Source of the DNA: Peptococcaceae bacterium 1198_IL3148
GTDB taxonomy: Bacteria > Bacillota > Desulfotomaculia > Desulfotomaculales > Desulfohalotomaculaceae
Assembly: GCA_036763105.1 (NCBI GenBank)
Contig: JBAIYS010000013.1
Span: 1-64,000, forward strand
DNA length: 64,000 bases
Direction of reading: 5' to 3'
Part shown: positions 25,990 to 34,003 of the stretch, in pieces
How positions within the stretch are numbered: position 1 is the first letter of the stretch
Layout of the letters: the number at the start of each line of letters is the position of its first letter
Program-made: the position numbers and the translations under genes
The notes under the pieces: generated by a model
Told to the model about the DNA's origin: nothing
The model's database searches: none
Seen by the model: the letters and a program-made list of their open reading frames with translations, nothing else

Positions 25990-26814
25990 ATCAGTTTTAG
26001 CAAGCCAGAGTTTTTTTGGCAGGATAAATCTTGGCGGTTACTATTTTTAATGATAGTGCTAGCCTTAGCTTTGCTGTTGCTATTAAACTTTTTTGGCAAA
26101 CAGGTTACCATAGTGGTGGACAACGATACCTACGAAGTTTATACCTTTAAAGCAACAATTGCCCAAGTGATGGCTGAGCAAAATATTACATTGGATGCCA
26201 ACGACATAGTGGTGCCACAATTGCAAGCTGCCATTAAGGATGGGCAAACAATTAAAGTTGTCAAAGTGGACAAAAAACAGATGACTATACAACAGCAAGT
26301 ACCCTTTGAAGTTGTACGCCAGGCCGATGACAGGTTGCCTCAAGGTGTGGAAAAAATTCGTCAACAGGGCAGCAATGGAATAAAACAAATGGTTTATAGC
26401 GTGGTGTTACATAATGGAATTGAGGTATCCCGTGATCTAATTAAAACCGAAGTGATAAAGGAACCCCAATCTAAAATAGTTGCTGTTGGCAAAAGGCCTG
26501 TGGTACCAGTGGTGAGCCGTTCGGCGGTTAATCGGTCAATGGCAGAGGGCCGGTTAACGGCAGTGGCCACCGCCTATACCTTTACCGGTCATAATACCGC
26601 CACCGGCATTATACCCCAGCATGGGGTGGTGGCGGTGGACCCAGAGGTGATACCCTTAGGTACAAGATTATATGTAGAAGGCTATGGGGAAGCGGTGGCC
26701 CTTGATGTTGGTGGTGATATTAAAGGTAACCGCATAGATGTGTTTTTCCCCAGCAACCAAGAGGCTATAAATTGGGGTAGAAGAACGGTAAATGTGGATA
26801 TTTTAGGTAAATAA
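25990..26814 (+). CDS. YabE-like cell-wall protein with DUF348, G5 and 3D domains
   Basis: A membrane-anchored or secreted wall hydrolase, about 274 residues. One N-terminal hydrophobic segment (LLFLMIVLALALLLLLNFFG) is followed by one DUF348 repeat (VDNDTYEVYTFKATIAQVM). A G5-like segment comes next, and then a C-terminal 3D domain with the DPEVIPLGTRLYVEGYG and ALDVGGDIKG motifs. B. subtilis YabE has three DUF348 copies; this has one. The frame is open from GTG 25972, but that codon precedes the RBS (GGGGAGGTG). The RBS points to an ATC codon at 25990, so the start is non-canonical or uncertain. Confidence 0.85.
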   Translation: MSFSKPEFFWQDKSWRLLFLMIVLALALLLLLNFFGKQVTIVVDNDTYEVYTFKATIAQVMAEQNITLDANDIVVPQLQAAIKDGQTIKVVKVDKKQMTIQQQVPFEVVRQADDRLPQGVEKIRQQGSNGIKQMVYSVVLHNGIEVSRDLIKTEVIKEPQSKIVAVGKRPVVPVVSRSAVNRSMAEGRLTAVATAYTFTGHNTATGIIPQHGVVAVDPEVIPLGTRLYVEGYGEAVALDVGGDIKGNRIDVFFPSNQEAINWGRRTVNVDILGK

Positions 26815-26816
26815 CC

Positions 26817-26845
26817 ATAAGGGTGGCGATATGCCATCCTTATTG
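26817..26845 (+). terminator. hairpin terminator after the 3D-domain gene
   Basis: Stem ATAAGGGTGGC with GCCATCCTTAT, followed by TTGTTGCTT. The T run is weak. Confidence 0.55.
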
Positions 26846-26942
26846 TTGCTTATAGCAATTATTTGATGTAATTTTTTGGCAGGGAAATTGCGGGTTTAGT
26901 AGAATGTTGATATTACTAAAAATATTTTAAGGGGGAGGGCAA

Positions 26943-27197
26943 ATGGGTTGGTCAACCGTTGAATGGCCCCCAAAAAATGGTTCCAATATTAAACCTACAC
27001 CTAAACTACACCAAAAACTAAAAAAAATAATATTTATTTGTCTAGGGGTAATTGTTATGTTTGCTGTACTATTGGGGCTGGGAGCGCTTTATACCAGTAA
27101 TAACTTATCCTTTGATAAGGTGACAGAAAAAATAGAACTGATGCAGAAAAATATTTATCATTATTATCAAACTTTGTTTGGTAATTTAATGGAATAA
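26943..27197 (+). CDS. small single-pass membrane protein
   Basis: 84 residues, not recognised. A Pro/Lys-rich N-terminus (about 24 residues, cytoplasmic by the positive-inside rule) is followed by one membrane helix (IIFICLGVIVMFAVLLGLGALY, about 29-50) and a helical tail. GGGGGAGGG precedes the ATG and a terminator follows, so it appears to be its own transcript. It takes the place of rnmV between yabE and rsmA in the B. subtilis order. Confidence 0.65.
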   Translation: MGWSTVEWPPKNGSNIKPTPKLHQKLKKIIFICLGVIVMFAVLLGLGALYTSNNLSFDKVTEKIELMQKNIYHYYQTLFGNLME

Positions 27198-27208
27198 ATA
27201 ATAGGCTG

Positions 27209-27242
27209 AAATAGGTGCCAGCGGGCACCTATTTATATTTTT
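27209..27242 (+). terminator. terminator of the small membrane protein gene
   Basis: An 11-bp stem (27209-27219 with 27224-27234) followed by a T-rich tract. Confidence 0.8.
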
Positions 27243-27307
27243 CTGGAAGTATTATACCTACTCAGGTTATAATATAAAAAATAACATCAATTGGAAAAGA
27301 GAGATGG

Positions 27308-28195
27308 TTGTTGAAAGATTTATCATCCCCTGCAAAGGTAAGGGAAATATTAGCGCGACATAATTTTAGCACCCGCAAGGCGCTGGGACAAAATTTTCTT
27401 ATTGACGGTAACATCATCAATAAAATTGTCCAGGCGGCAGAGGTTACCGCTAACGACTTAGTGGTGGAAATTGGCACTGGCATCGGTGTGTTAACCAGTG
27501 CCTTGGCAGAAAAAGCCAGCCAAGTGGTGGCTGTGGAGATAGACCAGAAATTAAAACCGATATTAACCGAAACCCTCGGGGATTATCATAATACCGCAGT
27601 GGTTTTTGCCGATGCCATGGAAGTGGATTTTGATCAACTGGTGGCAGAAAAGAGTGCCGGCCGGTACGGCAGTAAAGCCCAAAGTTACAAACTGGTGGCC
27701 AACCTGCCCTACTACATCACCACCCCGTTAATTATGCACATGTTGACCAACAGATTTAATCTCAATCGGTTAGTTTTAATGACTCAAAAGGAAGTGGCCC
27801 AAAGGATGGTTGCCAAACCTGGTCATAAGGATTACGGCGCTTTGACGGTGGCTGTTCAGTATTACACCGAGGCGGACATCGCCTTTAAAGTGCCAAAGAC
27901 AGTGTTTCATCCTAAACCAGAAGTGGATTCAGCGGTGATATGCCTCAAGGTTAGGGAAAAACCAGCGGTGAAAGTATTGAACGAAAAATTATTTTTTAAT
28001 GTGATGCGGGCAGCCTTTGGTATGCGGCGAAAAACTTTGCTCAATGCTTTGACTGGGTCAACATTGAATATCGGTAAAGAACAGTGGACAAATATTTTGC
28101 ATAAAATAAGTATTGATCCCAAACGTAGAGGAGAAACCCTATCGATAGAGGAATTTGCTTTAATAGCTAATGAATTAGCACCGTATAAAAATTAA
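27308..28195 (+). CDS. rsmA: 16S rRNA dimethyladenosine transferase KsgA
   Basis: Dimethylates A1518 and A1519 of 16S rRNA. 295 residues. KALGQNFLID near 22-31, SAM motif EIGTGIGVLTSALAE near 55-69 and catalytic NLPYYITTPLI near 137 identify it. Start is one of two adjacent TTG codons (27308/27311) after AAAGAGAG. Confidence 0.95.
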   Translation: MLKDLSSPAKVREILARHNFSTRKALGQNFLIDGNIINKIVQAAEVTANDLVVEIGTGIGVLTSALAEKASQVVAVEIDQKLKPILTETLGDYHNTAVVFADAMEVDFDQLVAEKSAGRYGSKAQSYKLVANLPYYITTPLIMHMLTNRFNLNRLVLMTQKEVAQRMVAKPGHKDYGALTVAVQYYTEADIAFKVPKTVFHPKPEVDSAVICLKVREKPAVKVLNEKLFFNVMRAAFGMRRKTLLNALTGSTLNIGKEQWTNILHKISIDPKRRGETLSIEEFALIANELAPYKN

Positions 28196-28209
28196 CTAGG
28201 AGTCGCCAT

Positions 28210-28680
28210 ATGGAGTTTACCAGCCCAACTAAAGGAACCATGACCTTTGAACAAATGATGGAAGATATAATTAAATACATTAGAGGGTTACCTCACTCCA
28301 GCTATAAAATAATTATTGGCTCTGATTCACAGGTAAAACATGATACTTGTTATATCACAGCGGTGGTGGTTCACCGCTTAGGTAAAGGGGCCAAATACTA
28401 TTATCGCAAACAATTGGAACAACGGGTGCGCAGTTTAAGGCAAAAAATTTATTTTGAGACATCATTGAGTTTGGAAGTGGGCGGTTTAGTTACTGGTTAT
28501 CTGGCGGAAACCGGTTATGATGATTTAGATTTGGAAATCCATATAGATGTGGGTAAAAATGGAGAAACCAAAGATTTAATTAGAGAAGTGGTGGGTATGG
28601 TTACCGGCAGTGGCTTTAGAGCAAAAATAAAACCCGACGCCTATGGGGCCTCCAGTGTCGCCGATAAACACAGTAAATAA
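28210..28680 (+). CDS. DUF458 / YkuK-family RNase H-like protein
   Basis: 156 residues. IIIGSDSQVKHDT (near 33-45) is an RNase H-like beta-strand with an acidic residue, and LEIHIDVGKNGETKDLIREVVGMVTG is the family's second acidic block. Homologues such as B. subtilis YkuK are of unknown function and often expressed in sporulation. It follows rsmA by 14 bases with RBS AGGAG, ending at a strong terminator. Confidence 0.82.
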   Translation: MEFTSPTKGTMTFEQMMEDIIKYIRGLPHSSYKIIIGSDSQVKHDTCYITAVVVHRLGKGAKYYYRKQLEQRVRSLRQKIYFETSLSLEVGGLVTGYLAETGYDDLDLEIHIDVGKNGETKDLIREVVGMVTGSGFRAKIKPDAYGASSVADKHSK

Positions 28681-28720
28681 GAACACATTGGTTTATTTAA
28701 CCGGTGTGTTCTTATTTTTT
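28681..28720 (+). terminator. terminator after the YkuK-like gene
   Basis: Stem of 13 pairs (28681-28693 with 28699-28711, two G-U) and a T-rich tail, starting at the base after the stop codon. Confidence 0.88.
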
Positions 28721-28741
28721 ACCCGTTGACATACATAGCGG

Positions 28742-28770
28742 CACCTTTTGGTAATTAACAACATATCATA
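28742..28770 (+). promoter_or_regulatory. sigma-K-type promoter of yabG
   Basis: CACC (28742-28745) as -35 (mACm), 16-bp spacer, and CATATCATA (28762-28770) matching CATAnnnTA. yabG is a known sigma-K gene in B. subtilis, which supports the call. Confidence 0.72.
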
Positions 28771-28803
28771 AAAAAATTGTAATCTGTGTAAGGAGGCAAT
28801 TTG

Positions 28804-29673
28804 ATGGCGGGATTAAAAAAAGGGGATATCGTTGCCCGTAAATCCTATTCCCGAGATATATTTTTTAAAGTGGTTGATATTTTTGTTAATGATAACAATC
28901 AAGAATTTTGCATATTAAAGGGATTGGATGTCCGGCTAACGGCCAGCGCCCCGGTGAATGATTTAGAACGGGTGGATGCTAAGGAAGTGGCCAATCATTG
29001 GAAAAATGTAATGAAAAAAAATAATGAGCAAATGAAAAGGGTTTTTCAGCGCCGACTGAAAGATCGGCAGCAATGCTTTAATCGGGCATTAAATACCGGT
29101 GCTGATGGGGAAAAAAAAATTGAAGCCTTCGATGTTCCTGGCAGTGTTTTACATCTTGATGGCGATGCCGATTATTTAAATTTATGCTTGACCACCTATA
29201 ATCAAATGGGTATTCCGGCCCACGGTTATCATGTGGCCGAAGATAAACAGCATCAAGTTGTAATTCAATATCTGGAAGAACATCGGCCGGATATTGTGGT
29301 GTTAACAGGCCACGACGGTTTGGTTAAGGGGGCTAAGGATCAGCGCAATGTCAACAATTACTACAATTCCGATAACTTTATTAAATCGGTAAAGGCCGCC
29401 CGCAAATATGAAAAAAATATGGACGATTTAATTATTTTTGCCGGCGCTTGTCAATCCTGTTATGAGGCCATTTTAGAGGCCGGTGCCAACTTTGCCAGTT
29501 CTCCAAAACGGGTACTGATACACGCCTTTGATCCAGTTTTTGTGGTGGAGAAAATTGCCTTTACTTCAATTTACGATCCGGTGCCATTAAAGGAAGTCAT
29601 TTCAGGCACCATCACAGGTTTTGACGGCATTGGCGGACTTGATACACCGAATATACAATCCAAAAAACGATAG
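28804..29673 (+). CDS. yabG: sporulation-specific protease YabG
   Basis: A 289-residue cysteine-type protease made in the mother cell; it trims coat and cortex proteins (in Clostridioides difficile also SipL/SpoIVA-related and germination precursors). Family blocks include KKGDIVARKSYSRDIFFKV at the N-terminus, VLHLDGDADYL, GIPAHGYHV, IVVLTGHDG, and IIFAGACQSCYEAILEAGANFASSPKR. ATG 28804 lies seven bases after AAGGAGG. A sigma-K-type promoter lies just upstream. sipL is about 5.4 kb downstream. Confidence 0.95.
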   Translation: MAGLKKGDIVARKSYSRDIFFKVVDIFVNDNNQEFCILKGLDVRLTASAPVNDLERVDAKEVANHWKNVMKKNNEQMKRVFQRRLKDRQQCFNRALNTGADGEKKIEAFDVPGSVLHLDGDADYLNLCLTTYNQMGIPAHGYHVAEDKQHQVVIQYLEEHRPDIVVLTGHDGLVKGAKDQRNVNNYYNSDNFIKSVKAARKYEKNMDDLIIFAGACQSCYEAILEAGANFASSPKRVLIHAFDPVFVVEKIAFTSIYDPVPLKEVISGTITGFDGIGGLDTPNIQSKKR

Positions 29674-30122
29674 GTACCTTTGTAAAACTAAGCATTTGGT
29701 AATATATGGTGGTGCATGAAAGATAATTTAATTAAACTGCCAAATATAACAGCAAACGGTATTTGGAATTATTTGTTAGCATGATAATTGTTAAGGGGCA
29801 AGCCACTTAGTGCCCAAGCTTTGAACAATAACCCAAACAACCAAAATATTAAAAGTAAAAATCAGCAAATACTGATTAGTGGAGGGTTGAGTAAGGGTTA
29901 TTTTTCAGACAGCTTATCACATAGATTAGTTATAACCAAGTATCTACCATGCCGCTAACACTACTTGAATAATTAAGATGGGATGGGAACTTCCCTTAGG
30001 GGTGCACTGGTGGCATGATCAAATAACCACAACTGAATAGAGATTTATGAAAGCATGATTAAACAGAGCATCAAATTAAAAATTACATAGGGTTGGGCTG
30101 GATATGAATTAGGCAAGCATTA
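29674..30122. other. 449-base stretch without a supported gene
   Basis: AT-rich DNA between yabG and the next small frame. I see no convincing coding sequence, tRNA, riboswitch or family repeat. There are local inverted repeats (for example GGGGCA/TGCCC near 29796-29814) and a GGAGG with a 23-codon frame near 29881, too little to call. B. subtilis has veg and sspF at this point; neither is visible. Confidence 0.6.
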
Positions 30123-30160
30123 GGGCAGCAGCCAGCTTGATTTTTGGGCTGTTGCCTTAG
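30123..30160 (+). promoter_or_regulatory. leader hairpin before the 30.2 kb frame
   Basis: GGGCAGCAGCC pairs with GGGCTGTTGCC around a 13-base loop, ending one base before the RBS AAGGAG. It has no T run. It could be an mRNA leader structure controlling the next gene, or a terminator remnant. Confidence 0.45.
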
Positions 30161-30175
30161 AAGGAGTGGTGTGTG

Positions 30176-30484
30176 ATGTTGGCTGTTTTTAATGATATAC
30201 GGGGTAAAAAGGCGCGACGGGAGCAGAGCATTGTCAAAGGAGTGGCGCGCTTAGGGCAGGACAAAAAAGTCTTTGCTGGTGAAAAGGATGTCGGTGGCAG
30301 GGCCAGTTATTTTAGCGATAATATAATGGCGGTGGCCAGGAACAAAAAAAATTATATAAAGGCTGAGCCACAGGGCGGGCGGTGGCGTGGTGGTGCCCGG
30401 TTGGGGCCGCCAGCAGGAGGACGCTCCATGGTGAGGGCTGGTCCCATAATGGCAAATAATTTGGGAGGGGGGATGGAATGGTAA
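30176..30484 (+). CDS. hypothetical Gly/Arg-rich small protein
   Basis: 102 residues, no family recognised. The first half is basic and helical (DIRGKKARREQSIVKGVARLG); the second is Gly/Arg/Pro-rich and probably disordered (GGRWRGGARLGPPAGGRS). AAGGAG lies nine bases before the ATG, which is the main evidence that it is translated. It could be a small spore or nucleic-acid-binding protein, or a spurious frame in GC-richer DNA. Confidence 0.4.
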   Translation: MLAVFNDIRGKKARREQSIVKGVARLGQDKKVFAGEKDVGGRASYFSDNIMAVARNKKNYIKAEPQGGRWRGGARLGPPAGGRSMVRAGPIMANNLGGGMEW

Positions 30485-30546
30485 ATTTTTAATCGGTGTT
30501 TTTGTCGTCACTGGGTTGGTCTGGGTTGTTTAATTTAGGTAATGGA

Positions 30547-30562
30547 TCACTTCCGGAAGTGA
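30547..30562. promoter_or_regulatory. 16-bp perfect palindrome upstream of the recombinase gene
   Basis: TCACTTCCGGAAGTGA lies 142 bases before the recombinase start in otherwise featureless DNA. It could be an operator or a recombinase-related site. Confidence 0.45.
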
Positions 30563-30703
30563 GTATTTTATATAAAACAGACAGTAATTGTTGTTGGTTT
30601 AATTTATCTTGACTAAAGGATTTATGAATAATCATCAGCAATCACCCCGTTAACATTACATTATGCGGGTAAAATAACAACAGACCCTGGGAGGCTTGGT
30701 TAT

Positions 30704-32209
30704 TTGAAGGTTGCCATTTATTGCCGGGTGTCCACCGAGGATCAGGCGGAAGCTAAAACAATTGAAAACCAGGTAGAATTTGCCCAAAGGTACTGTCAGT
30801 TACACAACCTAGAGATTTATGAATTCTATCTGGACGATGGGGTAAGTGGAACCATTCCACTGCTTAAAAGGCCGGCCGGAAAGAGGATGTTTAAAGATGG
30901 AAAAGAGGGGCATTTTAAGGCCGTGTATGTTTACCGCTTAGATCGCTTGGCCAGAACGACGTTGGACATTTTAAATACCCACGATAAATTGGATAAGCTG
31001 GGAATAGCATTAAAAAGTATGACCGAGAGTTTCGATACATCAACCCCCAGTGGTAAGTTTTTTATGACTACTTTGGGCGGCATAGCGGAGATAGAAAGAT
31101 CCACCATCGCAGAAAGGATGCGCTTAGGTAAGGAGCGGGCAATAAAAGAGGGGAGGTGGCCAGGGGGGCCACCTCCATATGGATATGTCATTAAGGATAA
31201 GCGGTTAACCGTTAGTCAGCAGGAAGCGGAAATCATTAAACTAATTTTTAAGCTTTATACCGAAGCCGGTATGGACACCGTGGCAATTGCAGATTATTTG
31301 ACTGCCACCGGCTACGATACCCCCACCGTTAGTCGCAATAAAGATAGTAAAACAGTGAATGTTTGGTATAGTAGCAAAGTATGGGCCATTCTGCAGAACA
31401 CAGTTTATCGAGGTGAATTTTGTTATGGCAAAAACCGGCCCAAAGAAAAACAGCTAAAATTCACCTGTCCCGCAATTATCGACCAAGACCAGTGGGATCA
31501 AGCGCAAAAAAAATTGAAAAGCAATTATTTTAATGCTAAACGCAACGCCAAGCATCAGTACTTGCTGCGGGGATTGATCAAGTGTGGTACTTGCGGGCGG
31601 AACTACTGTGGGGATGGTAGCCACAGTAAAGGCAGGTATCACTATTATCGGTGCACCGGTAACTCTTCCTTTCGCGGCAAACTGGTGACTAAATGTCAGT
31701 CAAGATCTGTACGGGCAGACCTGTTGGAAAAGGTTGTTTGGCAGGATATTTGGCAATATTTGACCAATAACCAAACTCTGATCAACGAACTGTTGGGACT
31801 TCTCAATGCCGATAGAGGGCGCTCAGCAACAGCTGCGGGCATTGAGGAATTGGCACTATTAAACAAACGGATCAGTGATAAAGAGCGGGAAAAGGTTAAA
31901 ATACTATCCCTTTTTCGTAAATCCCTGATAAATGAAAGGGATATCGAAATCCAGTTGCGGGCAATAAATCATGATTTGGCAATTTTAAACCAACGACAGC
32001 GGACGATACAAAATAGGCAGCAGCAAGTCACAGGGCCACCGGTGGAGAGCTTTAGCATGGTAAAGCTACTGCAAGAAAAATTACTTGCTGCGGATATTGG
32101 GTTAAAGAGGGAATTGATGGCCATATTGGTAAAAGACATCATTGTTTTTAGTAATGATATGCCAGAGAAACCCCAAGTAACGATAAACTACTGTTTTCCT
32201 TTTAAATAA
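30704..32209 (+). CDS. large serine recombinase
   Basis: A 501-residue site-specific recombinase. The resolvase-type catalytic domain begins VAIYCRVSTEDQ, with Ser10 as nucleophile and YRLDRLART near 79. A Recombinase domain (GKERAIKEGRWPGGPPPYGY onward, about 142-250) and a zinc ribbon (CGTCGRNYCGDG... C, about 297-330) follow, then a coiled-coil segment. Start TTG, RBS GGGAGG. Such enzymes mobilise phages, ICEs or sporulation-excised elements. No phage, conjugation or matching att repeats are seen around it, so it is either an orphan or the remnant of an element. Confidence 0.92.
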   Translation: MKVAIYCRVSTEDQAEAKTIENQVEFAQRYCQLHNLEIYEFYLDDGVSGTIPLLKRPAGKRMFKDGKEGHFKAVYVYRLDRLARTTLDILNTHDKLDKLGIALKSMTESFDTSTPSGKFFMTTLGGIAEIERSTIAERMRLGKERAIKEGRWPGGPPPYGYVIKDKRLTVSQQEAEIIKLIFKLYTEAGMDTVAIADYLTATGYDTPTVSRNKDSKTVNVWYSSKVWAILQNTVYRGEFCYGKNRPKEKQLKFTCPAIIDQDQWDQAQKKLKSNYFNAKRNAKHQYLLRGLIKCGTCGRNYCGDGSHSKGRYHYYRCTGNSSFRGKLVTKCQSRSVRADLLEKVVWQDIWQYLTNNQTLINELLGLLNADRGRSATAAGIEELALLNKRISDKEREKVKILSLFRKSLINERDIEIQLRAINHDLAILNQRQRTIQNRQQQVTGPPVESFSMVKLLQEKLLAADIGLKRELMAILVKDIIVFSNDMPEKPQVTINYCFPFK

Positions 32210-32324
32210 TCAAACAGGCAGTGGGTGGCCATTGGGCCTGTCCGTTGTTTGGAATGTACTGCTGTTGTGGAAACCCGTGGTAAGCACCGCTTAGGAATTC
32301 CTAAATCTTCATATTAAGAAAGAC

Positions 32325-32382
32325 ACCCCTCCAGGGAAGTTTGCATAACATGAAATAGGATTTTCCTGGGAGGGGTTTTTTT
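32325..32382 (+). promoter_or_regulatory. terminator-like hairpin containing the RBS of the next gene
   Basis: Arms 32325-32338 and 32363-32376 pair almost perfectly, followed by seven T (32376-32382) that run straight into the ATG at 32383. The RBS GGGAGGGG (32368-32375) is inside the 3' arm. The same structure could terminate transcription or hide the ribosome site. Confidence 0.75.
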
Positions 32383-33393
32383 ATGGATAGATATTTTAAC
32401 GTGTTGGCAAAATTTCGCAATAAAGCATTGCGACAAAAGAATGTTGTCGGTGTAGGTGTGGGCCATAAAGAAGTGGGCAATATGCGAACCAAACAGTTGT
32501 CAGTGGTGGTGTTTGTGGAAAAGAAACTGCCAGCCAGTGAATTAAAAAGGAGTCATGTGGTTCCGAGAAAAATTGATGGGGTAGATACTGACGTTATTGA
32601 GGTGGGGCGCATTAAAATGTTGGGTGTCCGCACCCAAAGGATTCGGCCCGCTATGCCTGGGTGCAGTATTGGCCATTATCGCGTCACGGCCGGCACTTTG
32701 GGGGCAGTGGTTAAGGATCGCAGCACCGGTGCCCCGCTGATTTTATCCAATAACCACATTTTAGCAAATGGCTCCAACGGCTATGACGGTCGGGCCGTTG
32801 TGGGTGATCCCATCCTGCAACCGGGCAAGTATGATGGCGGCAATGAAAATGACCGCATTGGCAGTCTGTTGAGATTTGTCCCCATCAGTCGGGGCTCCGC
32901 TGAACAACAATCCTCTTGCCCCTATGCCAGCGGCTTTTCTGCGGTGACCAACGCCATGCTGCATCTGATTAGACCTAACTATGAAATTAAGGTGTTCAAA
33001 AAATTGCAACAGAATAATATTGTGGACTGTGCGCTGGCAGCACCGGATAACCCCGAACTAATCAGCGGGGAAATATTGGATTTTGGTTTAATTCAAGGTG
33101 TCACCGAGGCTAGGCCTGGTATGCCGGTGAGAAAAAGCGGGCGCACCACCGGGGTTACGTCGGGAACAGTGACCACAGTGGGGACATCACTGAAGGTGGA
33201 AATGGATGGTAACGAAATGGTGATGTTTAACGATCAGGTTACCACCAACATGAGTTCCCAAGGTGGCGACAGCGGTTCATTGGTGTTAACGCCCGATAAT
33301 CAAGTGGTGGGGCTGCTGTTTGCCGGTTCCGACAAAATCACTGTTTTTAATAAAATACAGCACGTTATGGATGCGCTGAACATTGAATTTTAG
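32383..33393 (+). CDS. trypsin-fold serine protease, intracellular type
   Basis: 336 residues without a signal peptide. The chymotrypsin-fold triad is readable: His in LILSNNHILA (near 126), Asp in IVDCALAAP (near 214), and Ser in SQGGDSGSLVLTP (near 304). The N-terminal 90 residues (VVGVGVGHKEVGN...LSVVVFVEKKLP) resemble the Nal1-like/S1 bacterial proteins where this segment precedes the protease. Substrate unknown. Its ATG is immediately preceded by a terminator-like hairpin that contains the RBS, so expression is probably conditional. Confidence 0.85.
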   Translation: MDRYFNVLAKFRNKALRQKNVVGVGVGHKEVGNMRTKQLSVVVFVEKKLPASELKRSHVVPRKIDGVDTDVIEVGRIKMLGVRTQRIRPAMPGCSIGHYRVTAGTLGAVVKDRSTGAPLILSNNHILANGSNGYDGRAVVGDPILQPGKYDGGNENDRIGSLLRFVPISRGSAEQQSSCPYASGFSAVTNAMLHLIRPNYEIKVFKKLQQNNIVDCALAAPDNPELISGEILDFGLIQGVTEARPGMPVRKSGRTTGVTSGTVTTVGTSLKVEMDGNEMVMFNDQVTTNMSSQGGDSGSLVLTPDNQVVGLLFAGSDKITVFNKIQHVMDALNIEF

Positions 33394-33409
33394 TATCTAT
33401 ATAAATAAG

Positions 33410-33495
33410 GGGCAGGTTTCCATGCCTGCCCGTATTACATTCATTATTACATGAAAAATGCTTTTTGTAGGGGCTCAATTCATTGAGCCCACCAA
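33410..33495. repeat. fragments of the GTAGGGG-type repeat
   Basis: GGGGCAGGTTTCCATGCCTGCCC (from 33411) and GTAGGGGCTC...GAGCCCACC (about 33468-33493) are each small hairpins resembling the two arms of the repeat at 22.1 kb, here separated by AT-rich DNA. The first may double as the terminator of the protease gene. Confidence 0.5.
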
Positions 33496-33556
33496 AACGT
33501 AACATTTGCACTATCACAAATTTTAATTTGAATACAGCTTTTGTTCGTTCTCAGCT

Positions 33557-33874
33557 GGTGTCTTTTGCTTGGTTTGATTTTTGTTTACCTGTTGAGATAG
33601 GGGTTGCGGTAAACCCAGCGCCTGCTGCACCGCTCACTTTAGGGATAGTTTCGCAGACCGAACTAAGCTCATCCGGCTGTCTCCGGCAGCGTACCCGGCA
33701 AATTCGCCGTCCATAGCTCAGTTGCCGGTGGCGCACGTCCTATGCGCCACCCTGCCTCCGACAACCCCTTCGCTAACTTCGGTTCGCTGCGCTACTATAT
33801 GTCGTTCGCTACCTGCAGCAGGCGCCGGGTTTTGCAATTAACCTTTTATCCAAAAAGCAAAGGCAAAAGGCACC
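33557..33874. repeat. long-inverted-repeat element, copy R3 (318 bp)
   Basis: Full-length member of the dispersed family. Ends GGTGTCTTTTGC and its inverted partner GGCAAAAGGCACC. Two long arms pair over most of their length (AACCCAGCGCCTGCTGCA on the left; its complement on the right with one change). Apex hairpins: 33695-33701 with 33722-33728, and 33727-33735 with 33743-33751. It lies between the trypsin-fold protease and the CAP-domain gene. Confidence 0.85.
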
Positions 33875-34003
33875 TGGAATTTGGTTATTAAAAATACACC
33901 AAGGGGCAATGGTTAGATCTTCCACTATTAATTAAATTTGTACTTTGTTATAGTATTAAGTGGACAACCCTTTTTAAGGGAAAAAAGGAAAGGAGCGAGA
34001 ATT

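Noticed and set aside
29674-30122. Riboswitch or small spore-protein gene between yabG and the recombinase
   Set aside because: No known aptamer core and no SASP motif can be read; only short inverted repeats and tiny frames.
30251-30511. 86-codon minus-strand frame opposite the Gly/Arg-rich frame
   Set aside because: No RBS and biased composition expected of a mirror frame; the plus-strand frame has an AAGGAG site, though it too is only weakly supported.
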